Positions 54,623 through 64,000 of a DNA stretch of 64,000 nucleotides are shown here, one piece after another. Within the stretch, counting starts at the first letter, position 1, and the number at the start of each line of letters is the position of its first letter. Made by a program: the position numbers and the translations under genes. Origin of the DNA: Paralithodes platypus (taxonomy: Eukaryota; Arthropoda; Malacostraca; Decapoda; Lithodidae); the NCBI GenBank assembly GCA_032716605.1, contig CM064551.1, positions 47,428,674 to 47,492,673 of the forward strand, read 5' to 3'. Below the pieces are notes generated by a model. That model had not been told where the DNA came from and made no database searches. It saw only the letters and a program-made list of their open reading frames with translations.

Positions 54623-55737
54623 TTACATGTAAAATGAATCCAACTTCATTCCCAAACTGTCTACCCACCATTGAGCAACAAAATTACCTCCCTCCTTAAC
54701 AAAAGCAACATTACTCGACCTTAAATTATATTTATGAGCACCCGTTGTCTTTGTAGGCCGTTTACGTCCCCTAACAATCCTCGGACTCACCGGTTTGTGG
54801 TCAACAGAAATATCTTCATAACCAGGTAAATTGCGTATAACACGTTTCAAATGATGCATATGAGCCCTTTTCTCAACGCCCTTTTCTAAGTGTTTTATAA
54901 CAGTACTATTCCTGTCGACTGAAATTACGCGGTAAGGACCCTCGAAAACAGGTTGTAATTTATCTTTGGCGTAAAATTCCTTCAAATAAACAAGATCCCC
55001 TACAACAATATTAACATTCCTCTTACGTTTATTCGCTACGTCCATCATGTCTTCCTTTGCTTTCAAAAGAGAACTGCGTAAAGTCTTATAAATAGACCGA
55101 AAATTATTCAAGTGATACAACACGTAATCATCGCAGTTATAAACAGGAGAATTAGACTGAACTAGCGAATTATGCGCAAGTCTCATGTCTCCACCAAAAA
55201 CAATAAAATAAGGCGAATCCGCAATTGAGGAATTTATCGAACAATTTAGTGTTGATTCTGCAAAGTGCAAAACTGAATCCCATGTACTCGTATCACGATC
55301 TAATAAGCCGCGAAGAGCACGGATAAGAGATTGATTAGCGCGTTCCGCCAAGCCATTAGACTGGGGTGAATGAGGACAAACAGTAACATGATCTATATTA
55401 TATTCATCGCATAGTTTCGTCATACTAGAATTACAAAATTCTGTACCATTATCAGTTATAATTGTATTAGGACAACCAAATTTACACACGACGTCCGCTA
55501 AAAATTTATTAGCGACCGATTTCGCCTCTTTATCCTGCAACACTGATAACACGACATACCGTGAAAAGTGACAAATAGTGAGCATAATGTATTGACTTCC
55601 GGCGTCAGTCAGTGGAAGTTTCAATAAATCTATAGCAACCACATCGAAAGGATACGCCGGAATCGGATATTCCACGATTTTCACTTCCGGGCTCAACTTA
55701 GGTTTAATAGTGGTACATGTAGAACAACAGTCAATAT
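54623..55737 (-). pseudogene. gypsy-type retroelement integrase, 5'-truncated
   Basis: Integrase inserting the element's DNA into chromosomes. Present: end of the zinc-binding region (CCSTC), catalytic core with Asp in VVAIDLLKL, Asp in IITDNGTEF and Glu in GLAERANQSL. A C-terminal part follows with GDLVYLKEF, FEGPYRVISVD and HHLKRV. The frame is open to the stop at 54623. The upstream part (zinc-binding domain start, RT, protease) is cut off at 55737 by the right end of DIRS copy G; the methionine further upstream lies in DIRS sequence and is not real. Confidence 0.88.
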
Positions 55738-56116
55738 TATAGGTTTGACTCCTGCAAGGAGATAAAGAAAACCTAATATTTAGTAGTGGCCCCGTAATCA
55801 TTGACGATTATGCCTATTACATAAGGCACCCTCTTCAAACACTCATCCGCCGTAGTTTGAATCTACCGCGCAGAGCATAAAAAATTGAGGAGCCTTCATC
55901 ATGAGCGCACGCAACCTCACTCATGGTTCAGTCATTATGAAATTGGGTTCTCACTACGAAAAAACTTCGTAACAAATAAAAAAGAAAAAGAAAATAAGAA
56001 TAACTAATCATAAGCTTTCCATATAATCGTGGAAGTACTTGTGTGGATCTTTGACCAGACGCTGACTCAGGCGTCATTCTTCCTTCACTGACATATCAAG
56101 TAAACCAAAATCCTTA

Positions 56117-56789
56117 CCCCGTTGAGCCCCGGCTAGTTATAATATTTTGTTCACCCCAGCCCAAGCCATTTTCACTTATTTTTTTTTGTTTGCTAAAATG
56201 GAAGACAAGGATGAGAAATGAAAAAAAAAAAAAAAAAATCACCTCTGCCATTTTTTTTTGGGGGGGGGGGAGCCTCAAAAAAATGTGTTGAGCCAAAATG
56301 GAAGAGAATGGTGAGAAATGAAGACAAAAATTAAAAAAAAATCATTTCGGTCATTTGGGGGGCGGGGTTTCAATAGTTCAATAGTTTCAATAGTTCGTCT
56401 CCCCCGCATGACCACCCGCCCGGGAGTACTAGGGTAAAAACTGAGTATGGCATTGTACAGCATACATCCTAAGGAGTATCTCACATAAATCTCAAACCTC
56501 TAGCTCCCATACGACCGGAGTAATGAAGGTTCAAAGTGGCGGTAAACTAGGGGTGTAAACTATCCCCACTAAGCCCACCACCACCAGCCGCGCGGCTGTC
56601 TCGGCCCGCTCACACCTACTGGCCCGGCTCCCACACACACTACGGTACCTCCCCCTCCTATTCTCCCGCCATTTCCTACCTTACGAGCCACGTAAGTGTT
56701 TTTTATATGTCGGACGCACGTGATGCGTCGCTGGGAGTTGGTGATCAATGACTGCCGACGCAACACGTGCGACGCTGGGTCTCAACGGG
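56117..56789. mobile_element. TTAA-flanked MITE, ~673 bp, fourth palindrome type
   Basis: Right TTAA at 56790-56793, left partner TTAC at 56114-56117 (one base changed). It occupies the same DIRS site as the MITE at 33355. The ends cccgttgagccccgg / cccgttgagacccag are good inverted repeats. The right end carries 17-bp palindromes GACGCACGTGATGCGTC (56713-56729) and GACGCAACACGTGCGAC (56757-56773), 44 bp apart. No gene. Confidence 0.82.
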
Positions 56790-56833
56790 TTAATACATCA
56801 ACGAATGGGAAGGGGATGGTCGGGAGGGCCCCA

Positions 56834-56934
56834 GTCGTCAATGATTACGGGGCCACTACTAAATATTAGGTTTTCTTTATCTCCTTGCAGGAGTCAAACC
56901 TATAATTTATTAGTGGCCCCTCCATCATTGATGA
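56834..56934 (-). repeat. internal complementary region, DIRS copy G
   Basis: Block from gtcgtcaatgattacgg to ggcccctccatcattgatga, complementary to both outer ends as in the other copies. Confidence 0.8.
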
Positions 56935-57462
56935 TTATGCCTGATATCTAAGACTGGAGGGGGACATTCGTAATCATATCATAACTCTAGCAAAAGCAGA
57001 TAATCAAACCACCACATAGTATTCTTACTTCGAAAAGATTATAGGTTTGACTCCTGTAAGGAGATAAGAAAACCTAATATTTAGTAGTGGCCCCGTAATC
57101 ATTGACGAACATGCCTATTACATAAGGCATCCTCTTCAAACACTAATCCGCCGTAGTTTTGAATCTACCGCGCAGAGCATTTAAAAACTGAGGAGCCTTC
57201 ATCATGAGCGCACGCGACCTCACTCATGGCTTCAGTCATTATGAATTGGGTTCTCACTACGAAAAAACTTCGTAAAAAAATAAAAACAAAAAGAAAATAA
57301 GAATAACTATCCAATAAGCTTTCCATCATATCGTGGATGTACTTGTGTGGATCTCTGACCAGACGCTGATTCAGGCGTCATTCTTCCTTCACTGACATAT
57401 CAAGTAAACCAAAATCCTCAATACATCAACGAATGGGAAGGGGACGGTCGGGAGGGCCCCAG

Positions 57463-57510
57463 TCGTCAATGATTACGGGGCCACTACTAAATATTAGGTT
57501 TTCTTTACAG
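57463..57510 (-). repeat. half-deleted internal complementary region, DIRS copy Y
   Basis: The half that matches the right end is present (gtcgtcaatgattacgg ... aggttttcttta). The half that matches the left end is replaced by a short cagtttttcttacagact stretch. Confidence 0.75.
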
Positions 57511-58079
57511 TTTTTCTTACAGACTGGAGGGGGACATTCGTAATCATATCATAACTCTAGAAAAGCAGATAATAAAAACAACCACATAGTATTCTTACTT
57601 TTGAAAATATATTTAACAACGGCGTAGGCCGAAAAAATACAAGAAAAAGGGGGTTCAGGCAGGTGCGTGCTTCAAAGAAGCCTGCCTGACAAAAAATGGG
57701 TAACCCTGAAGATTCTGAACACAGATCTGTAGTTACAAAGGCACCCCACTCAACGAGTGGTGACAAAAAATAACAAGTTATAAGTTTATATGTGCACATA
57801 ATAAACCCCAACATAAACTTGGAGATAAATTGCAAAGGAACTCCATTGTTCTAATATTAAATTGCTTTCGCAGCTAAACTACTCTAACAACACCGTTGTT
57901 TTGTACTTAACATTGTACTAGCACAATTTCTCACTGAGAAATTTTCATATCACATTTTAACCTTAAATTGTATCGCAGCTCTCATACTCCGGCGGGGTCT
58001 AGGGTGTCCTATGTCAACTGACTGCACCCCCCCCCCCCCCCTTTCCCGTGAAAGTAAACAAAAGTGACTGCAGGGCCAC

Positions 58080-59060
58080 CTAGACCCTCTGCCTTAAAGC
58101 TATACATGGTAAGGAAGGTTTGTCTAGAGCAACTGACAAGTATCTAGACAGAAACGTATGATTAGACGCCCACAACTGCGTGGACGCTATGTCTTCGACT
58201 GAAACAAATTTCAGGAAACGTAAAGAGGCTGCCCATTTGCGTAAGTCGTGGGCCCGACCCACAACGCCGGGATTACTTTCTTTAATGACTTCTACCAGAA
58301 GAGAGGCTAATCACCGTTTAAGTAAGCGTTTACCCGTACTTGCTACCCATAAAGCACCTTGGGGGTTTCGAGGAGCTACTCTCAAATATTTGGTTAGAGC
58401 TTGCACTGGACATAGATTATGATGCACCTTTCCCCTTTTTAATGCCGGCACCGTGAACTCAGAAAACACGTGTGCACTATGCTCATTCTTGGCTACAAAA
58501 CCTGGGGAGGGTGCAATGGAAATACATTCATTAAGTCTACCAAACCTAAGACAATTAGGTGTGTTGCTCATCGCCGCCAGCTCAGACACTCTGTTTCCGG
58601 TGGCCAAAGCCAAAAGGAAAACCGCCTTTTTTAAGAGTAATGCAAAGTCTGCAGTATTTTGGTACAGACGAGAGTGAAGCAAAGACAAAGCTTTGTCCAG
58701 AGACCAAGTAGGCATGAGCTGACGGGGAGGTGGGCGGAGTTTAAAACATGCTCTCATAAAACCTGTTTCCTCCGCTACCGGTATGGAAAGACCCGTAAGG
58801 TCTAAAAAGGGCACTCTAATCGCAGTTAAGTGATTTTTTAATGTTACCACAGATAAACGTTTCTGCTCAAACAGATAATTCAAATAATTAAAAACTAATG
58901 CCACTGAGGGTACAGTTTGTTCTGTCCTAACGATCCAAGAAGTAAAGGCTTGCCAATGTGATTGATACTGTCGTTTTGTAGACTGAGTATATTGATTGAG
59001 TAATTTATTGGTCACATCTCTACCGTATGGTGCTAGCCACTTGGCCTCCTGAATGTCCAT
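58080..59060 (-). pseudogene. DIRS tyrosine recombinase, copy Y, one nonsense codon
   Basis: Start MDIQEAKWLAPYG (59060), end at RQRV-stop (58080). Catalytic Arg in GNRVSELAA, HDLRKWA, WASNHTF and the Tyr in RYLSVAL are all present. A CGA-to-TGA change at 58311-58313, after GKRLLKR, is the only break compared with copy A, and it removes the HDLRK and Tyr parts from the product. Confidence 0.9.
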
Positions 59061-60858
59061 AATGCAAAAGTCAGCGAGGTCGCTAGGTTGCCAATCGTGT
59101 CTAAGTGGAAATACCCGACCGGGAGCGATACCGGGTCCGGGCACCACATTTTCAATTGCTAGTACCACAACTGCGCCGGCCACAGTGGCGCGATTAGCGA
59201 GACTAAGCCTCGATAATCTCGTAGTTTGTTCACTACGTGGCACATTAGTGACGCATCTGGCGGTGGAAACAGATAGATGGAGCTCCATCTGTTCCAGTCT
59301 GTCACTAGGGCGTCTGGCCCCCCTGCCGGCGTTTTCGCCCGGCGGGTGAGGTATAGAGGGAGTTTGTGAGTCTCCTCGGATGCAAAAAGATCCACTTGTG
59401 GATGGGAGAGCTCTGCAATCATTAGGTTGAAAATGGGTTGCTTGAGCTCCCATTCTACTGTCGTGCTCTGTCTCCGGGACAGAGCGTCTGCCCAGACGTT
59501 CGCTACGCCTGGGAGATAAGATGCGTGAAGATAAATATCTAGACTGTTGGCTAGAGCAAAAATCTCTTCCGACACGTTTAGCAACTTCCTTGACCTCGTT
59601 GACCCTTGTTTCTGAATACAGTGGACTGCATTCAGATTGTCCATTCTGAAGGCCACCGACTTGCCCCGTAACGCCGGGCCGTGAGCCTGAAGGAAATACA
59701 AGGGGACTAGTAATTCTTTGACATTGATGTGAGAGATTTCTAAGTGGGACCAAAGCCCCTGACCCTGGTGCCCCTGATTTGACTGAAATCCCCACCCTAT
59801 TGTGCCTGACGCATCCGTGTCTACCCATACCGTTGGTGGAGGAGAGGTCCATGACATTATTGAGTGCAATGTTTCCCTCTTCGCCCAGACCGCTAGTAAG
59901 GTGTGGATTAATTTCGGGATGGGCCATAATTTTCCCGCCGGTAAGAGCGGGAAATATTTGTTGCCTTCCAATATTAATCGTTTTACTTTCAACCGGCCCA
60001 ACTTGACAGTTAGTTGAATCCAGTTGAGAGAGCCGACCAGAGACTCCCAGACCCTTCGCGTCGTAGTCAGACTGTGAAGAAACCTGAACAGTTTCCTGCG
60101 AAACCTGTTGCGATTGTCCACACTCTGACTCAGAGTGAGAGCGGCGGTGTCCCAGACCAGCCCTATCCACTGAATTACTCGTGAGGGAACAAGGTTTGAC
60201 TTTACCAGATTTACCTTGAAGCCTAGAGTTTTGACATGATTTAAAATGATATTGACATGTTTTATGCATAATTGTTGTCTCTGCCACCACCAGCCAGTCG
60301 TCCAGATACCACAACACTCTGATCCCCTGTTTTAACAATGGCATCAGGGCTTGCCGGACTAGTTTTGTGAATAATCGAGGTGCCAGGTTCAAGCCGAACG
60401 ACATCCTCTGAAAAACAAAATTTTGGTGCCTGATCCGTAAGGCCAAAAACCTTTGAAATCTTTTGTTGACCGATACGTGCCAATAGGCGTCTGTCAGGTC
60501 TAGTGAACACATCCAACCTCCCGGCGGAAGTGTTAGCCTGATTTGGTGTACTGTTAACATTCTGAAAGATTCGTTGTGAATGTGAAGATTCAGATAAGAC
60601 AGGTCTACGACCGGTCTCATCTGAACACTGTCCCTTTTGGGAACCAAAAATAGTTTGGACGTGAATACAGGGTAATTTGGGGGGACCGGGATGATGACAT
60701 TCTTGGCAATCATTTCCTGGGCTAGTGACTCCACCTCTAAAGAAACAAAATTCGCCGTTGTCGGCTGACGTAATCGAGGTCGCCGGAGCCACTGCCAAGT
60801 GATGCCTTTGCGTGCCACCATCCGTGCCCAAGTGTTTAACAGCCATGCTTGGTGACAC
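59033..60858 (-). pseudogene. DIRS RT/RNase H with methyltransferase-like tail, copy Y
   Basis: RT: NVIIPVPPNYPVFTSKLFL, SLDLTDAYWHV, LWYLDDWLVVAET. A small deletion near 60278 shifts the frame just after YLDD, so reading continues artificially into the recombinase frame. The true frame resumes (60121) with GSLNWIQLTVKLGRLK. RNase H follows (WVDTDASG, NVKELL, RMDNLNAV, ADALSRR) and the DIRS tail, until a TAG at 59159-59161 replaces the Gln codon after LWY. Two breaks in total. Confidence 0.85.
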
Positions 60859-61460
60859 GTTCGGAACGACCCAGTTAGCAGAGAAGGGTTCGCCGGCTGT
60901 ACTACCCTCGGTTCCTCCGGCCTTAAGGTAGGCGCCGGGAGTGAGAGAGACTTTAGTTTTTTGATGGTGGGGTTGGTGCTGGACGCTTCGCCGGCTGGCT
61001 GGTGTTGGCCGAAGACTGGCCCTGACCTGGTTTATTTTGGCCGCGTCCTCTCTGACCTGAAAACCTACTCTGTCTATGCCTGTACTGACCCTGGGGGGAG
61101 TGGGAGGACTTAGGCGGAAGAAAAGGTTTAGATCCCCCTGGCTGAGCTTTATTAGTAGGCCTGGGTTTGGGGAAGTTAAATGCAGGTTTCTTAGAAGGGG
61201 TGGGACTGTGCTTAACGGCCTGTGCCATATTGAACACTGTTCGCCACACTTCAGGGGTCATTAAAGAGGGAGTAAGCACTGGTGACATAGCCACCTGATT
61301 AGCAATGCGATCAGGTAGCTTGCGAACTAACGACATCCTAAGATCTTGTCGTGCTCGCACCGCCTCAAGCAAGGCGGTACGTATGTCACCCAAGGATTGG
61401 ATTGACGACTGAAGAATCAGTCGCCGGGATAACTCAACCGATCTTCGAGCATCCGCATCT

Positions 61461-62008
61461 TGGCCGTAATATATAAAAGTCATGTGCGCTCTCAGATGGA
61501 TTACTGTTCACCTCTGTGGGGTGGAAGTGGAGTGGTTGCATTGAGGCAGTTGGACAAAATTCAAAATAAAGCTATTAGATTAATCAATAACCCTGCAATC
61601 ACACAGGACCTTCCTACATTAGCCATACGAAGAAACGTTGCATCCCTTGCATTATTTACAGATATTTTCACAGCAATTGTTCCGAGGAACTTGCTTCAAT
61701 TGTGCCGCCTCTCCACATCTTTCCCCGTAGAACTAGGGCAGCTGAGAGCGCCCATGAATTTACACTTTCTCCTCCACAATGCAGAACTTCTGCTTATCAG
61801 AATTCATTTATCCCCAGAGCTACTACTCTTTGGAAGTCACTTCCCTCGAATTGCTTTCCACAAACTTACAATCAACAAATGTTTAAATCCAGTTGTTACA
61901 AACATTTTATGAATGGAGGATGCCTTTAGGCACATGGACCTTTTTGTTTTATCTGTGTTTTTCCTTCCTCCGTTCATTGTCTCTTAAAAAAAAAAAAAAA
62001 AAAAAAAA
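61461..62008 (+). mobile_element. LINE 3' fragment with poly(A), in gag of copy Y
   Basis: C-terminal RT sequence in + orientation: HVRSQMDYCSPLWGG, LDKIQNKAIRLINNP, LAIRRNVASLALF, then after a frameshift RTSAYQNSFIPRATTLWKSLPS. A short 3' UTR and 23 A (61986-62008) follow. Jockey/CR1-like by these motifs. 5'-truncated. The target duplication is short: atct at 61457-61460 and at 62008-62011. Confidence 0.82.
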
Positions 62009-62025
62009 TCTGCGATTGCCTGAGT

Positions 62026-62552
62026 ACATACATACATACATAACATTTTAAGACTGAGTGTTCCACACATAAGTGCAGTTTCAGTCTCTTGTCCAAATGG
62101 CGGCGTTCCAGGCAACCCTGTTAAGGGCTGCTTCACTTGTCAAGTTCTTGGATTTGAGATCGGCGCGTATAGTCCGATCCCAGGTCTTCCTCGGTCCACC
62201 CCTTGGTGCAGCTCCCTCCACAATCACAGACCTGCATTTTGTCACCCAATTTTGTTCATCCATTCTCTCCACATGTCCATACCATCCCAGTCTACTTGTA
62301 CGCATCACCTCGCTAATACTCTTTATACCTAAACGTCTCCTCAGCTCAACATTTGTTATTCTATCCTGTAGCCTGGCCCCACACATCCATCTCACCATTC
62401 TCATCTCATTACGCTCCATTCTGTTGACATCCTCTACTTTAACGGCCCATGTTTCTGAGGCATACGTCATTGCACTTCTAACACATGAGGCATACACCTT
62501 TCCCTTCAGGGGGAGAGGCATTCTTTTCATGGTCAGGATTGGCATCAATTCT
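62026..62552 (-). mobile_element. LINE 3' fragment with (TATG)n tail, in gag of copy Y
   Basis: Minus-strand C-terminal RT sequence: YASCVRSAMTYASETWAVK, RMVRWMCGARLQDRI, LGWYGHVERMDEQNW, APRGGPRKTWDRTI, as in endonuclease-RT elements. The 3' end is a tatg repeat (62026-62043). A target duplication ctgagt is seen at 62020-62025 and 62553-62558. It lies only 17 bp from the other LINE and in the opposite orientation. Confidence 0.82.
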
Positions 62553-64000
62553 CTGAGTGGACCGTAGTAAAGACTTAGCCACCTGCTGAGATACTATGTA
62601 CTGCGAGAACAGGCGAAAAGCTTTTCCCCGTAGCCTAAATTCTCTGTCTAGGTGAGTAGGGGTAGGGGTAGTGAACGGGTCCTTCAGCTCACAAAGATTA
62701 ATCTTAGGGGCAGCTAGAAATGAAAACAAAGCTGACGGGACTCCGCCGGCAGAACCCACCGGCATGGAGAACCATGAATGAGTATCCTGAGGTATCTGGT
62801 GGGAAGATTTAGAAGTGAAAGTGGTTGCAAAGTTTTGAGCCTCTACCTCCCAATCTACCCAAGGTCCTGGTCCCAACTGTCCCACCTTCAAAACTGGATT
62901 AGCTGCGTCGTCTGTGACGGTCTGTAAATCTAGTTCAGGAGTGAGAGCTGACAGAGTCTTAATATCATTAAACCCATCCAGCTTAGACCAGTCTGAAAAT
63001 AGTTTTGAAGCTGAGGCAGGGGGTAAAGCAGGCTTAGAAGCATACACAAAATAATCTTGGTGATAATAACTAGGTATAGCCTTGATGTTTACGTCCAGAA
63101 CATTACCCAAAGTATCCACGGCCCTTAATTTCTTTGACTTATTGCCCTGGATGACCCACTCACGCGGTACCGGGAGTTCCCCTGACAAAGTAGGTTGGGC
63201 AAGCTCTGGTTTAGAGGAGTTCAAAAGAACCCATGACTCGTCTGGCCCATAAAGTAAGGGCATAGCTACCTTTCTAAGAGGCGCTTTGTCTAGAGGGGGT
63301 GGATTGACATCCGTTATGACCCTGACATTTGAAGTTGTCAATGCCGCCGTAGCAGGCCTAGTGATCCCTGAGGTTAACAGAGTGGGAGGGTTAGGGATCT
63401 TAGATAAATCAATCGAAGTCATCAGAGGCCGTACCGTAGAACTTGTCTTGGGAGCCCCCAAGTCCATTGTGGGGTTTTCCTGTTGTTGGCCAAAAAATTT
63501 AGATAAAGCATGAGTAAGCAGCCCATTAATTTCTTGTGCCGTAACAAACTGGTTTGATGAAGAACTTACAGGTGAATCATTAGTATCCTGTGCGGCGTCC
63601 AAGCCTGAGCCTGACCCTTGTCCTTCCATCTCCGAAATTATTGAAACTTCGTCTTTCTCCTCCTGATCCTCCTGAGAAGACCCCGCCGAGGCAGGGTACC
63701 TTGTTGCCCAGATAAGTCTGGGATAGAGGATGGGATCGCCGCGTCCCTGTGGACATCGGCTACTGTGTGACTCGTTTGAGTCGGACGTGGGTGGTCAGAC
63801 CCTGGTTGAGCAAACCGCCAAACACCGAGGCCCTGGCCTACGCTCTCTTGAGAGTCTGAAACATTCTCAATTACTGAACCCCCTGAACTTTCCAATTCCA
63901 GGGTTAAAATATTAAGTGGCAAATCCTCTTTTGGGACAGGCGCTGCACTGGACTCTTGGGCCTTAACACAAACTCTGTCTGGGGTAGAGGTACGATGAGA

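Larger units (their letters stand above)
51557..55737 (-). mobile_element. gypsy-type endogenous element with env-like gene, 3' half
   Basis: Minus-strand order: integrase (truncated at 55737 by DIRS G), env-like remnant, AT-rich 3' region, polypurine tract aaggggggcg (51949-51957), 3' LTR (51948-51557). A MITE and a retroposon are inserted. Integrase before env and an LTR directly after a purine tract fit an errantivirus-like element. Gag, protease, RT and the 5' LTR are absent. Confidence 0.75.
55738..57039 (-). mobile_element. DIRS-like copy G, right end only
   Basis: Right end TATAGG at 55738 inserted in the integrase gene; right terminal repeat to about 56100; MITE insertion (56117-56789); internal complementary region 56834-56934; start of 3' UTR to 57039, where copy Y begins (cttcgaaaagat, then TATAGG). 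The rest of G, if present, lies beyond copy Y and outside the window. No gene. Confidence 0.82.
57040..64000 (-). mobile_element. DIRS-like copy Y, near-identical inverted twin of copy A
   Basis: Right end TATAGG at 57040 inserted into copy G. Order on the minus strand from the window end: gag with two LINE fragments, RT/RNase H, recombinase, 3' UTR, damaged internal complementary region (57463-57510), right terminal repeat (57040-57385). The left end lies outside the window. Over the shared region, protein differences from copy A are only a handful. It keeps the empty site of piggyBac 1 (gcaatttaatatt, near 57860 on the other strand). Confidence 0.9.
60953..64000 (-). pseudogene. DIRS gag-like protein, copy Y, interrupted by two LINE fragments
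   Basis: N-terminus beyond the window. Visible from about 63922: LTLELESSGG, acidic linker, KFFGQQQENP, PLLYGPDESW, GNVLDVNIKAIPSYYHQDYF, DREFRLRGKAFRLFSQYIVSQQVAKSLLRSTQRI. Then two insertions (62026-62552 and 61461-62008), after which gag resumes as DADARRSVELSRRL and ends in a Pro-rich tail at 60953. A frameshift lies near 63630-63640. Confidence 0.82.

Noticed and set aside
62073..62567. 164-aa + strand open frame
   Set aside because: Antisense to the LINE RT fragment on the minus strand, which has recognisable motifs.
1..64000. tRNA, rRNA, riboswitch, operon or other bacterial features
   Set aside because: None seen. Gene content and repeats are those of a eukaryotic repetitive region.

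Overview
This window is eukaryotic repetitive DNA. I find no recognisable host gene, rRNA, tRNA or bacterial feature. Nearly everything is nested transposable elements: DIRS-like tyrosine-recombinase retrotransposons, piggyBac-type DNA transposons and their short TTAA-flanked derivatives (MITEs), a pogo/Tigger transposon, an endogenous gypsy-type element with an env-like gene, non-LTR retrotransposon fragments, and a 5'-truncated retroposon family with an AAC-repeat tail. This mix, and above all the abundance of DIRS elements, suggests an invertebrate, plausibly a decapod crustacean. That is inference from the repeat content only.

Layout. 1-7445: right part of DIRS copy A (+), split by a piggyBac (1953-6570) whose transposase frame is open. 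7446-11660: diverged repeats, a minisatellite, a 265-bp hairpin and a MITE. 11668-14276: Tigger with one in-frame stop. 14399-18296 and 31307-33176: DIRS copy B (-), split by DIRS copy D (18297-31306), which itself carries a second piggyBac (19077-23866). 33177-49756: DIRS copy E (-), carrying a MITE, an inverted third piggyBac (34345-38722), a retroposon plus a MITE in the recombinase gene, and a LINE in gag. 49757-51541: leader and left terminal repeat of another DIRS (F). 51557-55737: 3' half of a gypsy/errantivirus-like element (integrase, env remnant, polypurine tract, 3' LTR). 55738-57039: DIRS G. 57040-64000: DIRS copy Y (-), near-identical to copy A but inverted, with two LINE fragments in gag.

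How the parts work. The DIRS copies show gag, then RT/RNase H with a methyltransferase-like tail, then a tyrosine recombinase whose frame overlaps the RT gene. They have inverted terminal repeats, and an internal complementary region that pairs with both outer ends, as expected for a circular intermediate. No DIRS copy is intact; the recombinase of A and the transposase of the first piggyBac are open. Empty sites in sister copies prove several insertions and allow them to be ordered in time.

Most notable observation: six of the eight TTAA-flanked elements carry, at one end only, two 14-17 bp palindromes spaced 44-45 bp apart (34 bp in one). The palindrome sequence differs between families while architecture and flanks stay the same. 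This looks like a modular transposase-binding site whose specificity has switched several times. Second, two different TTAA sites inside DIRS have each been hit independently in two copies, and four DIRS copies are broken in the same ~100-bp stretch of gag.
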